From JBKHDT01 sp049974825 (GTDB lineage Bacteria; Pseudomonadota; Gammaproteobacteria; Halothiobacillales; Halothiobacillaceae), in the NCBI GenBank assembly GCA_049974825.1, contig JBNGDJ010000005.1:1-49380 (forward strand): a DNA stretch of 49,380 nt, in the 5' to 3' direction. The notes under the pieces were generated by a model, which was not told the origin of the DNA, made no database searches, and saw only the letters and a program-made list of their open reading frames with translations. Position 1 is the first letter of the stretch. The number at the start of each line of letters is the position of its first letter. Positions 26,276 to 33,539 of this stretch are shown here, one piece after another. Both the position numbers and the translations under genes were made by a program.

Positions 26276-26397
26276 GACCTGATCGGTTTCCGTGACTTGC
26301 GTGTCATCAAGTTATCCGTTTGAGGGATTTATCCTTCTGGGAATTTCTGCACTCAATGCTGCTGATTCCCGATTTGGGGCATGGAGGCCCCATCGCA

Positions 26398-26419
26398 CCA
26401 TGGCGCAAGCCATTGGATT
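26398..26419 (-). repeat. Dispersed repeat fragment, copy D
   Basis: The 22 bases match the end of the dispersed repeat (AATTCAATGGCTTGCGCCAT type) in reverse orientation, with 20 of 22 identical. Only this hairpin end is present; the GGAAACTCTG end is not found nearby. It is followed by GCATGAAGCC at 26459-26468, a sequence also found beside the gap near 7821. Confidence 0.55.
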
Positions 26420-26506
26420 GACATGCATGGGTTGGGCATCTGCCCGAGCGGGCATTCCGGCATGAAGCCAGAGGGGGGGGGCGAGTTTGGCGCCTTCCCC
26501 GAAACC

Positions 26507-26545
26507 CCGCCCCAAAGTCCGTAGACCCGCGCCAAAATCCGTAGA
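26507..26545. repeat. Two 19-bp direct repeats with 20-nt period
   Basis: CCGCCCCAAAGTCCGTAGA at 26507-26525 and CCGCGCCAAAATCCGTAGA at 26527-26545 differ at two positions. Their 20-nt spacing is about two helical turns, which would put both on one face of the DNA, as for a tandem operator. They lie between mrpA and pcnB. Confidence 0.6.
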
Positions 26546-26630
26546 ATGATCGGGCCCGCTGAATGAGGGCGCCAGTCTACCATGAGCACGCCGCGACCTG
26601 GCAGGCCCGGACATGCAAACGGGGCAACAG

Positions 26631-26639
26631 TGGTAGAAT
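26631..26639 (+). promoter_or_regulatory. Extended -10 promoter candidate for pcnB
   Basis: TGGTAGAAT is a close match to an extended -10 (TGnTATAAT). No clear -35 is present 17 bp upstream. It would give a leader of roughly 140 nt before the pcnB start at 26785. A second TAGAAT lies at 26542-26547, overlapping the direct repeats. Confidence 0.4.
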
Positions 26640-26784
26640 TCCGCGCAATGGCGAAAAAGGGGTGCCCGCTCCCGGCAGGGCGATTCGGGGTTTCGGGCCT
26701 CTGCCGGGGCTGTCCATCGGATACCCTGCGCCGGCCGACCCTGTGCTTGCATGGCCGAACATGGCCGAAGTCGCCGGGCCCAGG

Positions 26785-28122
26785 ATGGCTCCGTGCCTGT
26801 TTACTGGAAGAATACCTTCACGGTCAGTTGAAAAAACCTTGCTATCACAACAGCCTCATCCGACGCGCATCCCGCGCGAGGACCATAACGTTTCCCGGTC
26901 ACAGATCAGCCAGAATGCGCTGAACGTGCTTTACCGGCTCAAGGACGCCGGCTTTGGTGCCTGCCTGGTCGGAGGGGGTGTGCGCGATCTGTTGCTCGGG
27001 CGCCGACCCAAGGACTTCGACGTGGTGACCGACGCCCGGCCCGAACAGGTGCGCCGGTTGTTCCGTCATGCCCGGATTGTCGGGCGTCGCTTCAAGATCG
27101 TGCATGTGGTGTTCAAGGACGAGGTGATCGAGGTCTCCACCTTCCGCGGTCCAATGGATGACAACACCGTGCGCGGCGAGACCGGCATGATCCTGCGCGA
27201 CAATGAATACGGTGGCATGGACGACGATGTCTGGCGCCGGGATTTTGCCTGCAATGCCCTGTACTACGACATCGCGGACTTCTCGATCATCGACTATACC
27301 GGCGGCGTTTCGGACGTCCGGGAAGGGCGGTTGCGGCTGATCGGCGACCCGGAAACGCGCTATCGGGAAGACCCGGTGCGGATGCTCCGGGCCGCACGCT
27401 TCCGCGCCAAGCTCGGTTTCGACCTCGACGAGTTGACCCGCGACCCCCTGCCGCGCCTCGGCGAGTTGCTGCTGCCGATCTCATCGGCGCGACTGTTCGA
27501 CGAGAGTCTCAAGCTGTTCCAGTCGGGGCACGGCTTGGCCTCCTTCGAGGTGCTGCGGGAACTGGACCTGTTCAAGTGGCTGTTCCCGGAGCTTGACCGG
27601 CAACTCGACGAACCCTCCGGAAGGGTCGAGCGGCTGGTCCGGGGGGTACTGGCCAGTACCGATCACCGGATGGCGGAAAACCTGGGCGTCAACCCCGCCT
27701 TCCTGTTTGCCGTGCTGCTTTGGGAGGGAGTTCGCCAGCGGATCGAGGGCCTGGCCCATCAGCGGGTTGCGCCGGAGGACGCCATGGATTTTGCCATGGA
27801 AGAAACCCTGCGCCAGGCGATCGAGCGCATCGCGATCCCCCGCCGTCTGACGGATATCATGCGCCAGATCTGGGCGCTTCAGCCTGCGCTTGATGCCTGT
27901 CCCGACGGGGCCGAGCGGCGGGCCCTGCTGGGGCACGGCCGTTTTCGGGCGGCGCTGGACATGCTTTGCCTGAGAGCGGAGTCTGGTGAACCGGTGGGAC
28001 AGGCCTGCGGATACTGGCGAGACTTCGAGCCCGACCGGGAGGTCCTGGAGCAGGCCGCTTCCGAGGGCAAGAAGCGCAAGCCCCGTCGCCGTCGACGGCC
28101 GCGCAGGAAGAAGCCGGCGTGA
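26785..28122 (+). CDS. pcnB: Poly(A) polymerase I
   Basis: PcnB adds poly(A) tails that promote RNA decay. The 445-aa protein starts like known PcnB with IPREDHNVSRSQISQNAL, then has the nucleotidyltransferase core GGGVRDLLLGRRPKDFDVVT with its catalytic DFD, GRRFKIVHVVF, and RDFACNALYYD. The basic C-terminus ends in KKRKPRRRRRPRRKKPA, as expected for RNA binding. PcnB, not CCA-adding enzyme, is indicated by the overall length and tail. The start is uncertain: ATG 26785 follows CCCAGG, ATG 26761 is in frame, and a TTG about 60 nt downstream also fits. folK overlaps its stop by 4 nt. Confidence 0.92.
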   Translation: MAPCLFTGRIPSRSVEKTLLSQQPHPTRIPREDHNVSRSQISQNALNVLYRLKDAGFGACLVGGGVRDLLLGRRPKDFDVVTDARPEQVRRLFRHARIVGRRFKIVHVVFKDEVIEVSTFRGPMDDNTVRGETGMILRDNEYGGMDDDVWRRDFACNALYYDIADFSIIDYTGGVSDVREGRLRLIGDPETRYREDPVRMLRAARFRAKLGFDLDELTRDPLPRLGELLLPISSARLFDESLKLFQSGHGLASFEVLRELDLFKWLFPELDRQLDEPSGRVERLVRGVLASTDHRMAENLGVNPAFLFAVLLWEGVRQRIEGLAHQRVAPEDAMDFAMEETLRQAIERIAIPRRLTDIMRQIWALQPALDACPDGAERRALLGHGRFRAALDMLCLRAESGEPVGQACGYWRDFEPDREVLEQAASEGKKRKPRRRRRPRRKKPA

Positions 28123-28619
28123 ACGGGCCGGTCGAATGCATGGTCGGGGTCGGCAGCAACCTGGGCGATCCCGTCCGCCAGGTCAGTCAGGCCCTGCAGG
28201 ATTTGCAATTCCTTCCGGATTGCAGGTTGCTTGCCACCTCCGGCCTCTACCACAATCCTCCGGTTGGCCCGCCGGATCAGCCCGACTACGTGAACGCGGT
28301 GGCCCGACTGCAGACTGGGCTTTCGCCCCATGCGCTGCTCGCATCGCTCCAGACCCTTGAGCAGGCGGCCGGTCGGCAGAAGACACGCAGCTGGGGCGAG
28401 CGGATTCTGGACCTTGACCTGCTGGTTTACGGCGATCTTTCGATGGATGACCCGCAACTTACCCTGCCGCATCCGGAAATTGCCCAACGGCGTTTCGTCC
28501 TGGTGCCCTGGCTGGAAATCGCCCCCGATGCGGCCCTTCCTGACGGGCAGTCGCTGGCCGAGCTTCTCGTGAGCGCCCCGCCCCACCCGCTGGAACGGCT
28601 GGCATTCGGGGCGGCCTGA
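28119..28619 (+). CDS. folK: 2-amino-4-hydroxy-6-hydroxymethyldihydropteridine pyrophosphokinase
   Basis: FolK transfers pyrophosphate from ATP to 6-hydroxymethyl-dihydropterin in folate synthesis. The 166-aa protein shows the family signature: VGVGSNLGDP near the N-terminus, SGLYHNPPVGPPDQPDYVNA, and the catalytic block RSWGERILDLDLLVYGDL with its metal-binding DLDLL. The LPHPEIAQRRFVLVPW segment also matches. The GTG start (GTGA) overlaps the pcnB stop. The pcnB-folK-panB order is common in gammaproteobacteria. Confidence 0.95.
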   Translation: MNGPVECMVGVGSNLGDPVRQVSQALQDLQFLPDCRLLATSGLYHNPPVGPPDQPDYVNAVARLQTGLSPHALLASLQTLEQAAGRQKTRSWGERILDLDLLVYGDLSMDDPQLTLPHPEIAQRRFVLVPWLEIAPDAALPDGQSLAELLVSAPPHPLERLAFGAA

Positions 28620-28648
28620 TCGCCCCGTCTGGCCCTGGAGACTGGTTC

Positions 28649-29452
28649 ATGCCTGATCAAAAACCCGTGACCTTGCGGACCCTGGCTCGCATGAAGGCCG
28701 AAGGCGTGCCGATCGCGATGCTGACTGCCTACGAAGCGACTTTCGCTCAGGTGGCCGAGGCCGCCGGGGTGGACGTGCTGCTGGTGGGCGATTCGCTGGG
28801 CATGGTGGTGCAGGGGCAGGCCGACACGCTGGCCGTGACCGTCGAGGAAGTCGCCTACCATTGCCGGACGGTGCGCCGGGGCGCCCAACGCGCCATGGTC
28901 ATTGCCGACATGCCCTTCATGAGCTACGCGACCCTGCCGAAGGCGCTGGAAAGCGCGGCGACCCTGATGAAGTCCGGCGGGGCGCAGATGGTCAAGCTTG
29001 AGGGCGGCAGCGACCAGGTGGAGATCGTGCGGGCGCTGGCGCAACAGGGTGTTCCCGTCTGTGCTCATCTGGGCCTGCAACCGCAGTCGGTCCACAAGCT
29101 TGGTGGATACCGCGTCCAGGGACGAGCGACCGACGAGGCTGAGAAGATGCTGGCGGATGCGCAGGCCCTGGAAGCGGCGGGCGCGGACCTGATGATTCTC
29201 GAGTGTGTGCCGGCCGACCTGGCTGCCCGGATTGCCGAGGCGCTTGATGTGCCGGTGATCGGTATCGGAGCCGGTGCCAGGACTGACGGGCAGGTGCTGG
29301 TGCTCCATGATGTGCTGGGCGTGACCGAACGTCCGCCGCGATTCAGCCGCTGTTTTCTTGATGGAGCGCATGACATCCCCGGCGCGCTGTCGGCCTACGT
29401 CGCGGCCGTACGTGCCCGCCGTTTTCCCGCACCGTCCGAGCAGTTTGACTGA
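28649..29452 (+). CDS. panB: Ketopantoate hydroxymethyltransferase
   Basis: PanB makes ketopantoate from alpha-ketoisovalerate and methylene-tetrahydrofolate, the first step to pantothenate and CoA. The 267-aa protein has MLTAYEATFAQVAEAAGVD, LLVGDSLGMVVQG (metal-binding Asp), ADMPFMSY, KLEGG, and the C-terminal IGIGAGARTDGQVLVLHDVLG. It lies 29 nt after folK. panC and panD, which often follow panB, are not here; the zorC gene instead converges from the opposite strand 50 bp away. A small GGGGCG/CGCCCC hairpin sits in that gap. Confidence 0.96.
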   Translation: MPDQKPVTLRTLARMKAEGVPIAMLTAYEATFAQVAEAAGVDVLLVGDSLGMVVQGQADTLAVTVEEVAYHCRTVRRGAQRAMVIADMPFMSYATLPKALESAATLMKSGGAQMVKLEGGSDQVEIVRALAQQGVPVCAHLGLQPQSVHKLGGYRVQGRATDEAEKMLADAQALEAAGADLMILECVPADLAARIAEALDVPVIGIGAGARTDGQVLVLHDVLGVTERPPRFSRCFLDGAHDIPGALSAYVAAVRARRFPAPSEQFD

Positions 29453-29502
29453 CCTTGCCTTGATGGGGCGCAACGCCCCGTGCTGTCGGAAGCGGCGAAG
29501 TT

Positions 29503-31011
29503 TCAGCGTTGTGCGGGGCGGCGGATAATGGGTTCGCCGTAGCGGGCCAGGTACTGGCGTTGATGTTCCGGGGACAGCACGCGGGACAGATCCAGCCCGA
29601 CCCCGTGGTCAGCCAAAAAGCCGATGATGTGACGGGTCCAGGTGCTGCCGTGGCTGCAGGCGGTGTAGGTCAGGCCGGGATGCCTCTCGCCATAGCGTGC
29701 CGGGAGACTTTCAAGCAGTTCCGTCACGCTGAAACGGTCGCGGCGCGCGTCGGACAGGCTCGGGTCGGGCAGGTCAAGGTACAGCCAGGTGCGCCAGTCC
29801 CGTGTGCTGTCAAGCAGGTGAAAACCCCGTCCCTTAAGATAAATGACCGCCCGCGGGCCCGCGCCATCGCCCTCCAGCCGGGCGATCCGCTCCAGGGAAG
29901 CCGGGGCCTCACTCATGGCGCGCAGCGCTTCAATCACTTCAGATCCGGCAATCAGGCGCGCCTGCTGTACCGCGCCACTGGCGGCCAGACCCGCCAGAAA
30001 GGTTTCCCGCACCGCGAACACCTCCCGGCTGGCGGGGTCCGCCTGCGCCTGCTCCATGCGCAGCGCATCCAGAAACAGTTCAAGCTCCGAATGACCGAGC
30101 CAGCCGACCACCCGTGCGCGGCGTGTCTCGCCCAGCACGTTCCACCACTGGCGCCGGCTGGCCGCCTCGGGGGCCGTGCGCGGGTCGCCGGCGATGGACA
30201 GCAGCCACTGCAGCCAGAGTGCGCCGGGATGTTCCGAGTCACGATCGATGACATGGGCGAGCGCGGCATGTCCAAGCCGCTGGCCCTGCTCGAAAGGCAG
30301 GTTGTGCGTTTCCGGCCGGGCCAGGCGATCGAGCAGCGGATCCGCCGCGCCTGTGGGCAGGTTCTCCAGCGCGTCGAGATAAAAATGCCCGAGCGCCAGC
30401 TCGGCGAAACGCCCCTTGAACACGGCGCCGAGCCCGAGTTGCGTGATCCAGGTTTCTAATGACTTTCCCTGCGCCCGGGCATCGGCGGCAATTTGCGCCG
30501 GTCCGTCTGCAGCCAGCAGTCTGCCGTCCGTCGCTTCCAGGGCCGTCCAGGGGCCACGGCGTTCGGATGGCCGGCGCGGATGAGGCCAGAGTCCTGCTAG
30601 GGTTTCGGCCAGCTGCGGACGCAGGGGCTCGGATGCGTCCAGCGCGTCGAAGGCTTGAAAATACAGCGCCAGCAGGTTGAGATGCGTCTGCCGCGACAGG
30701 CGGGGCGACTGGAGCTTCGCCAGGCGCTGAAGGGTTTCGCCAGTCAGGCAGCGGGCACGGAATTCCGGCTCGACCAGCCACAGATGCGTCAGCGCCCGCG
30801 CATTGGCCCGGCTGCGGGGCATGGATTGTGTCAGCGCGGCGGCTCCCTCGGCGCATAATGCGCGCAGATGCGCACAGCGTTCGCGGAATGCATCGCCGTG
30901 TCCGACGCTCTGGCGCAGGCCCGAGAGCCGGCGGCGCGTGGCCGACCAGCGCTCCAGGCTGCCCTCGGGCCAGTGCATGCCGAATGTGGGCAGGGCGGGC
31001 TGGTGGTTCAC
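29503..31011 (-). CDS. zorC: ZorC-like EH-signature protein
   Basis: This 502-aa soluble protein is the third gene of a ZorA-ZorB-ZorC-like operon. In Zorya type I phage defence, ZorC is an EH-signature protein thought to act with ZorD on invading DNA. Here the N-terminal 300 or so residues are helical and Leu/Ala-rich. The segment SRRQWWNVLGETRRARVVGW and the C-terminal AVIYLKGRGFHLLDSTRDW and ACSHGSTWTRHIIGFL resemble what I know of that family. The family call rests partly on gene order. The GTG start at 31011 overlaps the zorB stop (GTGA). No ZorD-like gene follows; panB is convergent. Confidence 0.65.
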   Translation of the reverse strand: MNHQPALPTFGMHWPEGSLERWSATRRRLSGLRQSVGHGDAFRERCAHLRALCAEGAAALTQSMPRSRANARALTHLWLVEPEFRARCLTGETLQRLAKLQSPRLSRQTHLNLLALYFQAFDALDASEPLRPQLAETLAGLWPHPRRPSERRGPWTALEATDGRLLAADGPAQIAADARAQGKSLETWITQLGLGAVFKGRFAELALGHFYLDALENLPTGAADPLLDRLARPETHNLPFEQGQRLGHAALAHVIDRDSEHPGALWLQWLLSIAGDPRTAPEAASRRQWWNVLGETRRARVVGWLGHSELELFLDALRMEQAQADPASREVFAVRETFLAGLAASGAVQQARLIAGSEVIEALRAMSEAPASLERIARLEGDGAGPRAVIYLKGRGFHLLDSTRDWRTWLYLDLPDPSLSDARRDRFSVTELLESLPARYGERHPGLTYTACSHGSTWTRHIIGFLADHGVGLDLSRVLSPEHQRQYLARYGEPIIRRPAQR

Positions 31012-31775
31012 CGCGGCAGTTCCTCGAGCATCCGGCCGACGGCCTCGTACTCCAGGCGCTGCGGGCGGCGGATGGTGAAGCGGATATCGATCCGCCGGTT
31101 TTGACGCAGCGCGTCCTCGTCATCCGCCTCCGGCCAGGTCACGGGCCGGGTGGCGGCGTAGCCGCTGACTGAAAACAGTGCCTCGCCCTGGTGGTTTTTC
31201 AGGTCGGTCAGCCGGTGTTCCGGGGGCAGTGCCTCGTTCCAGAACTGCCATAGGGAGATGGCCCGGAAGGTCGACAGGCCCCAGTTGCCCTTCATTTGCG
31301 GCCGGTCGAAAGGACGTCGATCGGTGTGGCCCTCCACGAAGATGGTGTCCAGGTGCTCGATATGGTCGCCGGAGGTGACCACCTCGGCGATGACTTGACC
31401 TATCTGGCGGGCCGCCTCGCGGTAGGCCGGGGCAATTTCGAAGGCCCCGGTCTCGAAGCCGATGACCGCCTCGGGAATGCGCAGCACGCTGTGGTTTTCG
31501 CTGATTTGCACGTCAATGCCGCGTTCTACCAGGGTGCCGTGGATTCGCTCAAGCACGTTGCGCCGGACCTGTTCGGCTGCCTCAAGCTGGGCGAACTCGT
31601 TCTCGAAGCGTTCCTGAAGGGTTTCCAGCTGCCGTTCGCGCTCGATCAGTTGCAGCATCAGGATGACTGCCGCGAGCATGAACACCACCAGTAGCGCGGC
31701 CATGATGTCGGAAAACGAGACCCAGTAGGGATTTTCCTCGTCAACAGGCCGCTGGCCGGTTTCACGCCAGCGCAT
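31008..31775 (-). CDS. zorB: ZorB-like motor subunit with OmpA domain
   Basis: The 255-aa protein has one N-terminal membrane helix (about residues 19-40, SFSDIMAALLVVFMLAAVIL). D23 sits at its start, in the position of the proton-carrying aspartate of MotB/ZorB proteins. A coiled-coil linker follows (about 45-75), then an OmpA/MotB-type peptidoglycan-binding domain (about 130-250) with FVEGHTDRRPF and QNRRIDIRFTI. It would anchor a ZorA-ZorB proton-driven motor to the cell wall. Its start overlaps the zorA stop by one base and zorC overlaps its end by 4 nt. Confidence 0.78.
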   Translation of the reverse strand: MRWRETGQRPVDEENPYWVSFSDIMAALLVVFMLAAVILMLQLIERERQLETLQERFENEFAQLEAAEQVRRNVLERIHGTLVERGIDVQISENHSVLRIPEAVIGFETGAFEIAPAYREAARQIGQVIAEVVTSGDHIEHLDTIFVEGHTDRRPFDRPQMKGNWGLSTFRAISLWQFWNEALPPEHRLTDLKNHQGEALFSVSGYAATRPVTWPEADDEDALRQNRRIDIRFTIRRPQRLEYEAVGRMLEELPR

Positions 31776-33388
31776 CAGGAGCGGGCCTCCAGATCATCGA
31801 CCAGCTCGCTGAGTGCCTGGACGGTGCGGGTCATTTCGTCCACGAACTGCAGGGTATGCTCGTTCCAGGCCTGCATTCGTTCTTCTATCTGGGCGTTGAC
31901 GGTTCGACCGTAGTTTTCAAGCCATTCGGCGGACCGCGCCTCAAGCCCGCCGATCATCCTTTGAAGCTCCTCGGTGGTGCCGCCAAGCAGGGCCTGGAGC
32001 TGCTCAAGGAATTGCCGCTGCTGCTGCGTCAGGCCATCGAAGCTGCCGCGTGCCTGCTCGGACGCGGCCAGCAGCCGTTCGCCCGTTTCCGCCAGGCCGT
32101 TGCGAAGGGTGTTTAGCCCCTCCAGCGCCCGGGCATGCTCGGTGGCCATATGCTCGCCCTGGGCCATGATGGTTTCCAGGGTGCCAGCCGTGCGCTCCAG
32201 TCCCTCGCCCAGACGCTCCTGGGTCGCGGCAAGATCCCGAGTCATGCGCTCAAGCGAGGCGCTGCTGCCATCGAGGTGGGCCGCGGCAGAGCCCAGGGCC
32301 TCGCGGCTGTGTTCCAGCCCCTCGAGCAGCTGATACTGCTGCTGGTTTTGTGCACCCAGGATTTGCACCATGTTGGCGAGGTTGCTTCCAAGCTCGGCCA
32401 GTGAAGAATCGAGCCGTTCCGTGCTTTCCTGCATCTGACGGCCCTGGGCGGCACCGGCCTGCTGCAGGGATTCGCTGAACTGCCCGACCAGTCGTTCAAG
32501 TCGTTCGCCAGCCGCGTTGCCCTGCTGGCGGGTGCTGCGTGATAGTTCCTGAAGCATGGGTCCGAGGCTGTCGGCCACGCCCCGCTCCAGTCGCTGACCC
32601 AGTGCGTCGAGGCTTTCGGTCATCCGCTCTGCGAGGGTGCGATCCAGCTGGCGCAGAGCTTCATGGCCCAGCCTGCCATACTCGGCCATTTCCAGCAGGG
32701 TCTGCTCCACCGCGATCCGGGGATAGATGCCTTCGACCCGCTGTTGCAGTCGACGCGCTCGCCAGAGCGCGCTGCGTTCAAGCAGTTTCTCGGTCAGGTT
32801 GAGCAGCAGGCTGTAGAACACCCCCCAGACGGAGGTCATGAAGGCGACCGCGGCCCCGGCGATCAGCTGGTCGATGCCGACCTTCAGCTCCTCGACCTCG
32901 CTGGCGCGCACCTGCAGATCGGCCAGGCCGACCGTCAGGCCCACGAAGGTCCCCAGCACGCCGATGGCGACCAGAAAGCTCGGGGTTGCGGCCAGCAGGC
33001 GACTGGAGGTCAGTCCCGGTGCCAGCGCCCGCACGTCCAGCAGGCGATTCGCGTCCTCGGCCAGATGCAGGGTTTGCTGGTCAACCGAGAGCACCAGGCT
33101 CTGGTCAAGACGGTTCCAGATTGCCGCCACGCCAGGAATCCGGCTGTTGGCGGCCTGCTCGCGCAGGGCGGAGCGGGCCCGGACCGGCCCGGTCTGCTCG
33201 GCCTCGTCGAGCAGATGGCGCAGAATGCGCATTCTGGCCGCGAACAGCAGGTAGTGTCGCAGCAGGAACCCTGCTGCCAGGGCGAGCAGCAACGTCATGA
33301 CCAGCCAGAAGCCGGTCACCAGGCCGGCCGGTTCGCCCGTGCCGAGGGCGGATAGATCGGGCAGGAGGTGATCGAGCAGTTCCATCAT
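31775..33388 (-). CDS. zorA: ZorA-like MotA/ExbB-family channel with coiled-coil tail
   Basis: The 537-aa protein has a MotA/TolQ/ExbB-type core. Helices are near residues 22-46, 134-156 and 171-197, with TPSFLVAIGVLGTFVGLTVGL holding T147 in the conserved LGTFVG segment, and VAFMTSVWGVFYSLLLN after it. From about residue 225 to the end it is a long, Gln/Glu-rich coiled coil, the feature that separates ZorA from TolQ or ExbB (both under 250 aa). In Zorya systems this tail extends into the cytoplasm and is needed for signalling. Of the adjacent ATGs at 33388 and 33385, both follow weak ribosome sites. Confidence 0.78.
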   Translation of the reverse strand: MMELLDHLLPDLSALGTGEPAGLVTGFWLVMTLLLALAAGFLLRHYLLFAARMRILRHLLDEAEQTGPVRARSALREQAANSRIPGVAAIWNRLDQSLVLSVDQQTLHLAEDANRLLDVRALAPGLTSSRLLAATPSFLVAIGVLGTFVGLTVGLADLQVRASEVEELKVGIDQLIAGAAVAFMTSVWGVFYSLLLNLTEKLLERSALWRARRLQQRVEGIYPRIAVEQTLLEMAEYGRLGHEALRQLDRTLAERMTESLDALGQRLERGVADSLGPMLQELSRSTRQQGNAAGERLERLVGQFSESLQQAGAAQGRQMQESTERLDSSLAELGSNLANMVQILGAQNQQQYQLLEGLEHSREALGSAAAHLDGSSASLERMTRDLAATQERLGEGLERTAGTLETIMAQGEHMATEHARALEGLNTLRNGLAETGERLLAASEQARGSFDGLTQQQRQFLEQLQALLGGTTEELQRMIGGLEARSAEWLENYGRTVNAQIEERMQAWNEHTLQFVDEMTRTVQALSELVDDLEARS

Positions 33389-33539
33389 GTGTTCCGGGTC
33401 CTTTGGCCGGGGCCGATGTCGAATGCCATGGGCGGCAAAGTTTTGTCGTTGCCCGGGCACCCCGAATAAACACGTCCGCCTGGTTTTTCGAGATGCTCGT
33501 CGGCGGTTTCAGGGATTGTCCCGGGACGCGGTGTCCGGG

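Larger units (their letters stand above)
26276..26784. other. Intergenic region between divergent mrpA and pcnB
   Basis: This stretch of about 510 bases contains no gene I can support. It holds a fragment of the dispersed repeat (26398-26419), a run of nine or so Gs near 26471-26481, two 19-bp direct repeats (26507-26545) and a likely pcnB promoter at 26631-26639. The mrp promoter must also lie here, in the more AT-rich part near 26280-26370, but I cannot place it. Confidence 0.6.

Noticed and set aside
31008..33388. zorA-zorB as tolQ/tolR, exbB/exbD or motA/motB
   Set aside because: The first protein has a coiled-coil tail of about 300 residues, the second has an OmpA domain, and there is no tolA, tonB or flagellar gene; an EH-signature-type gene follows instead.
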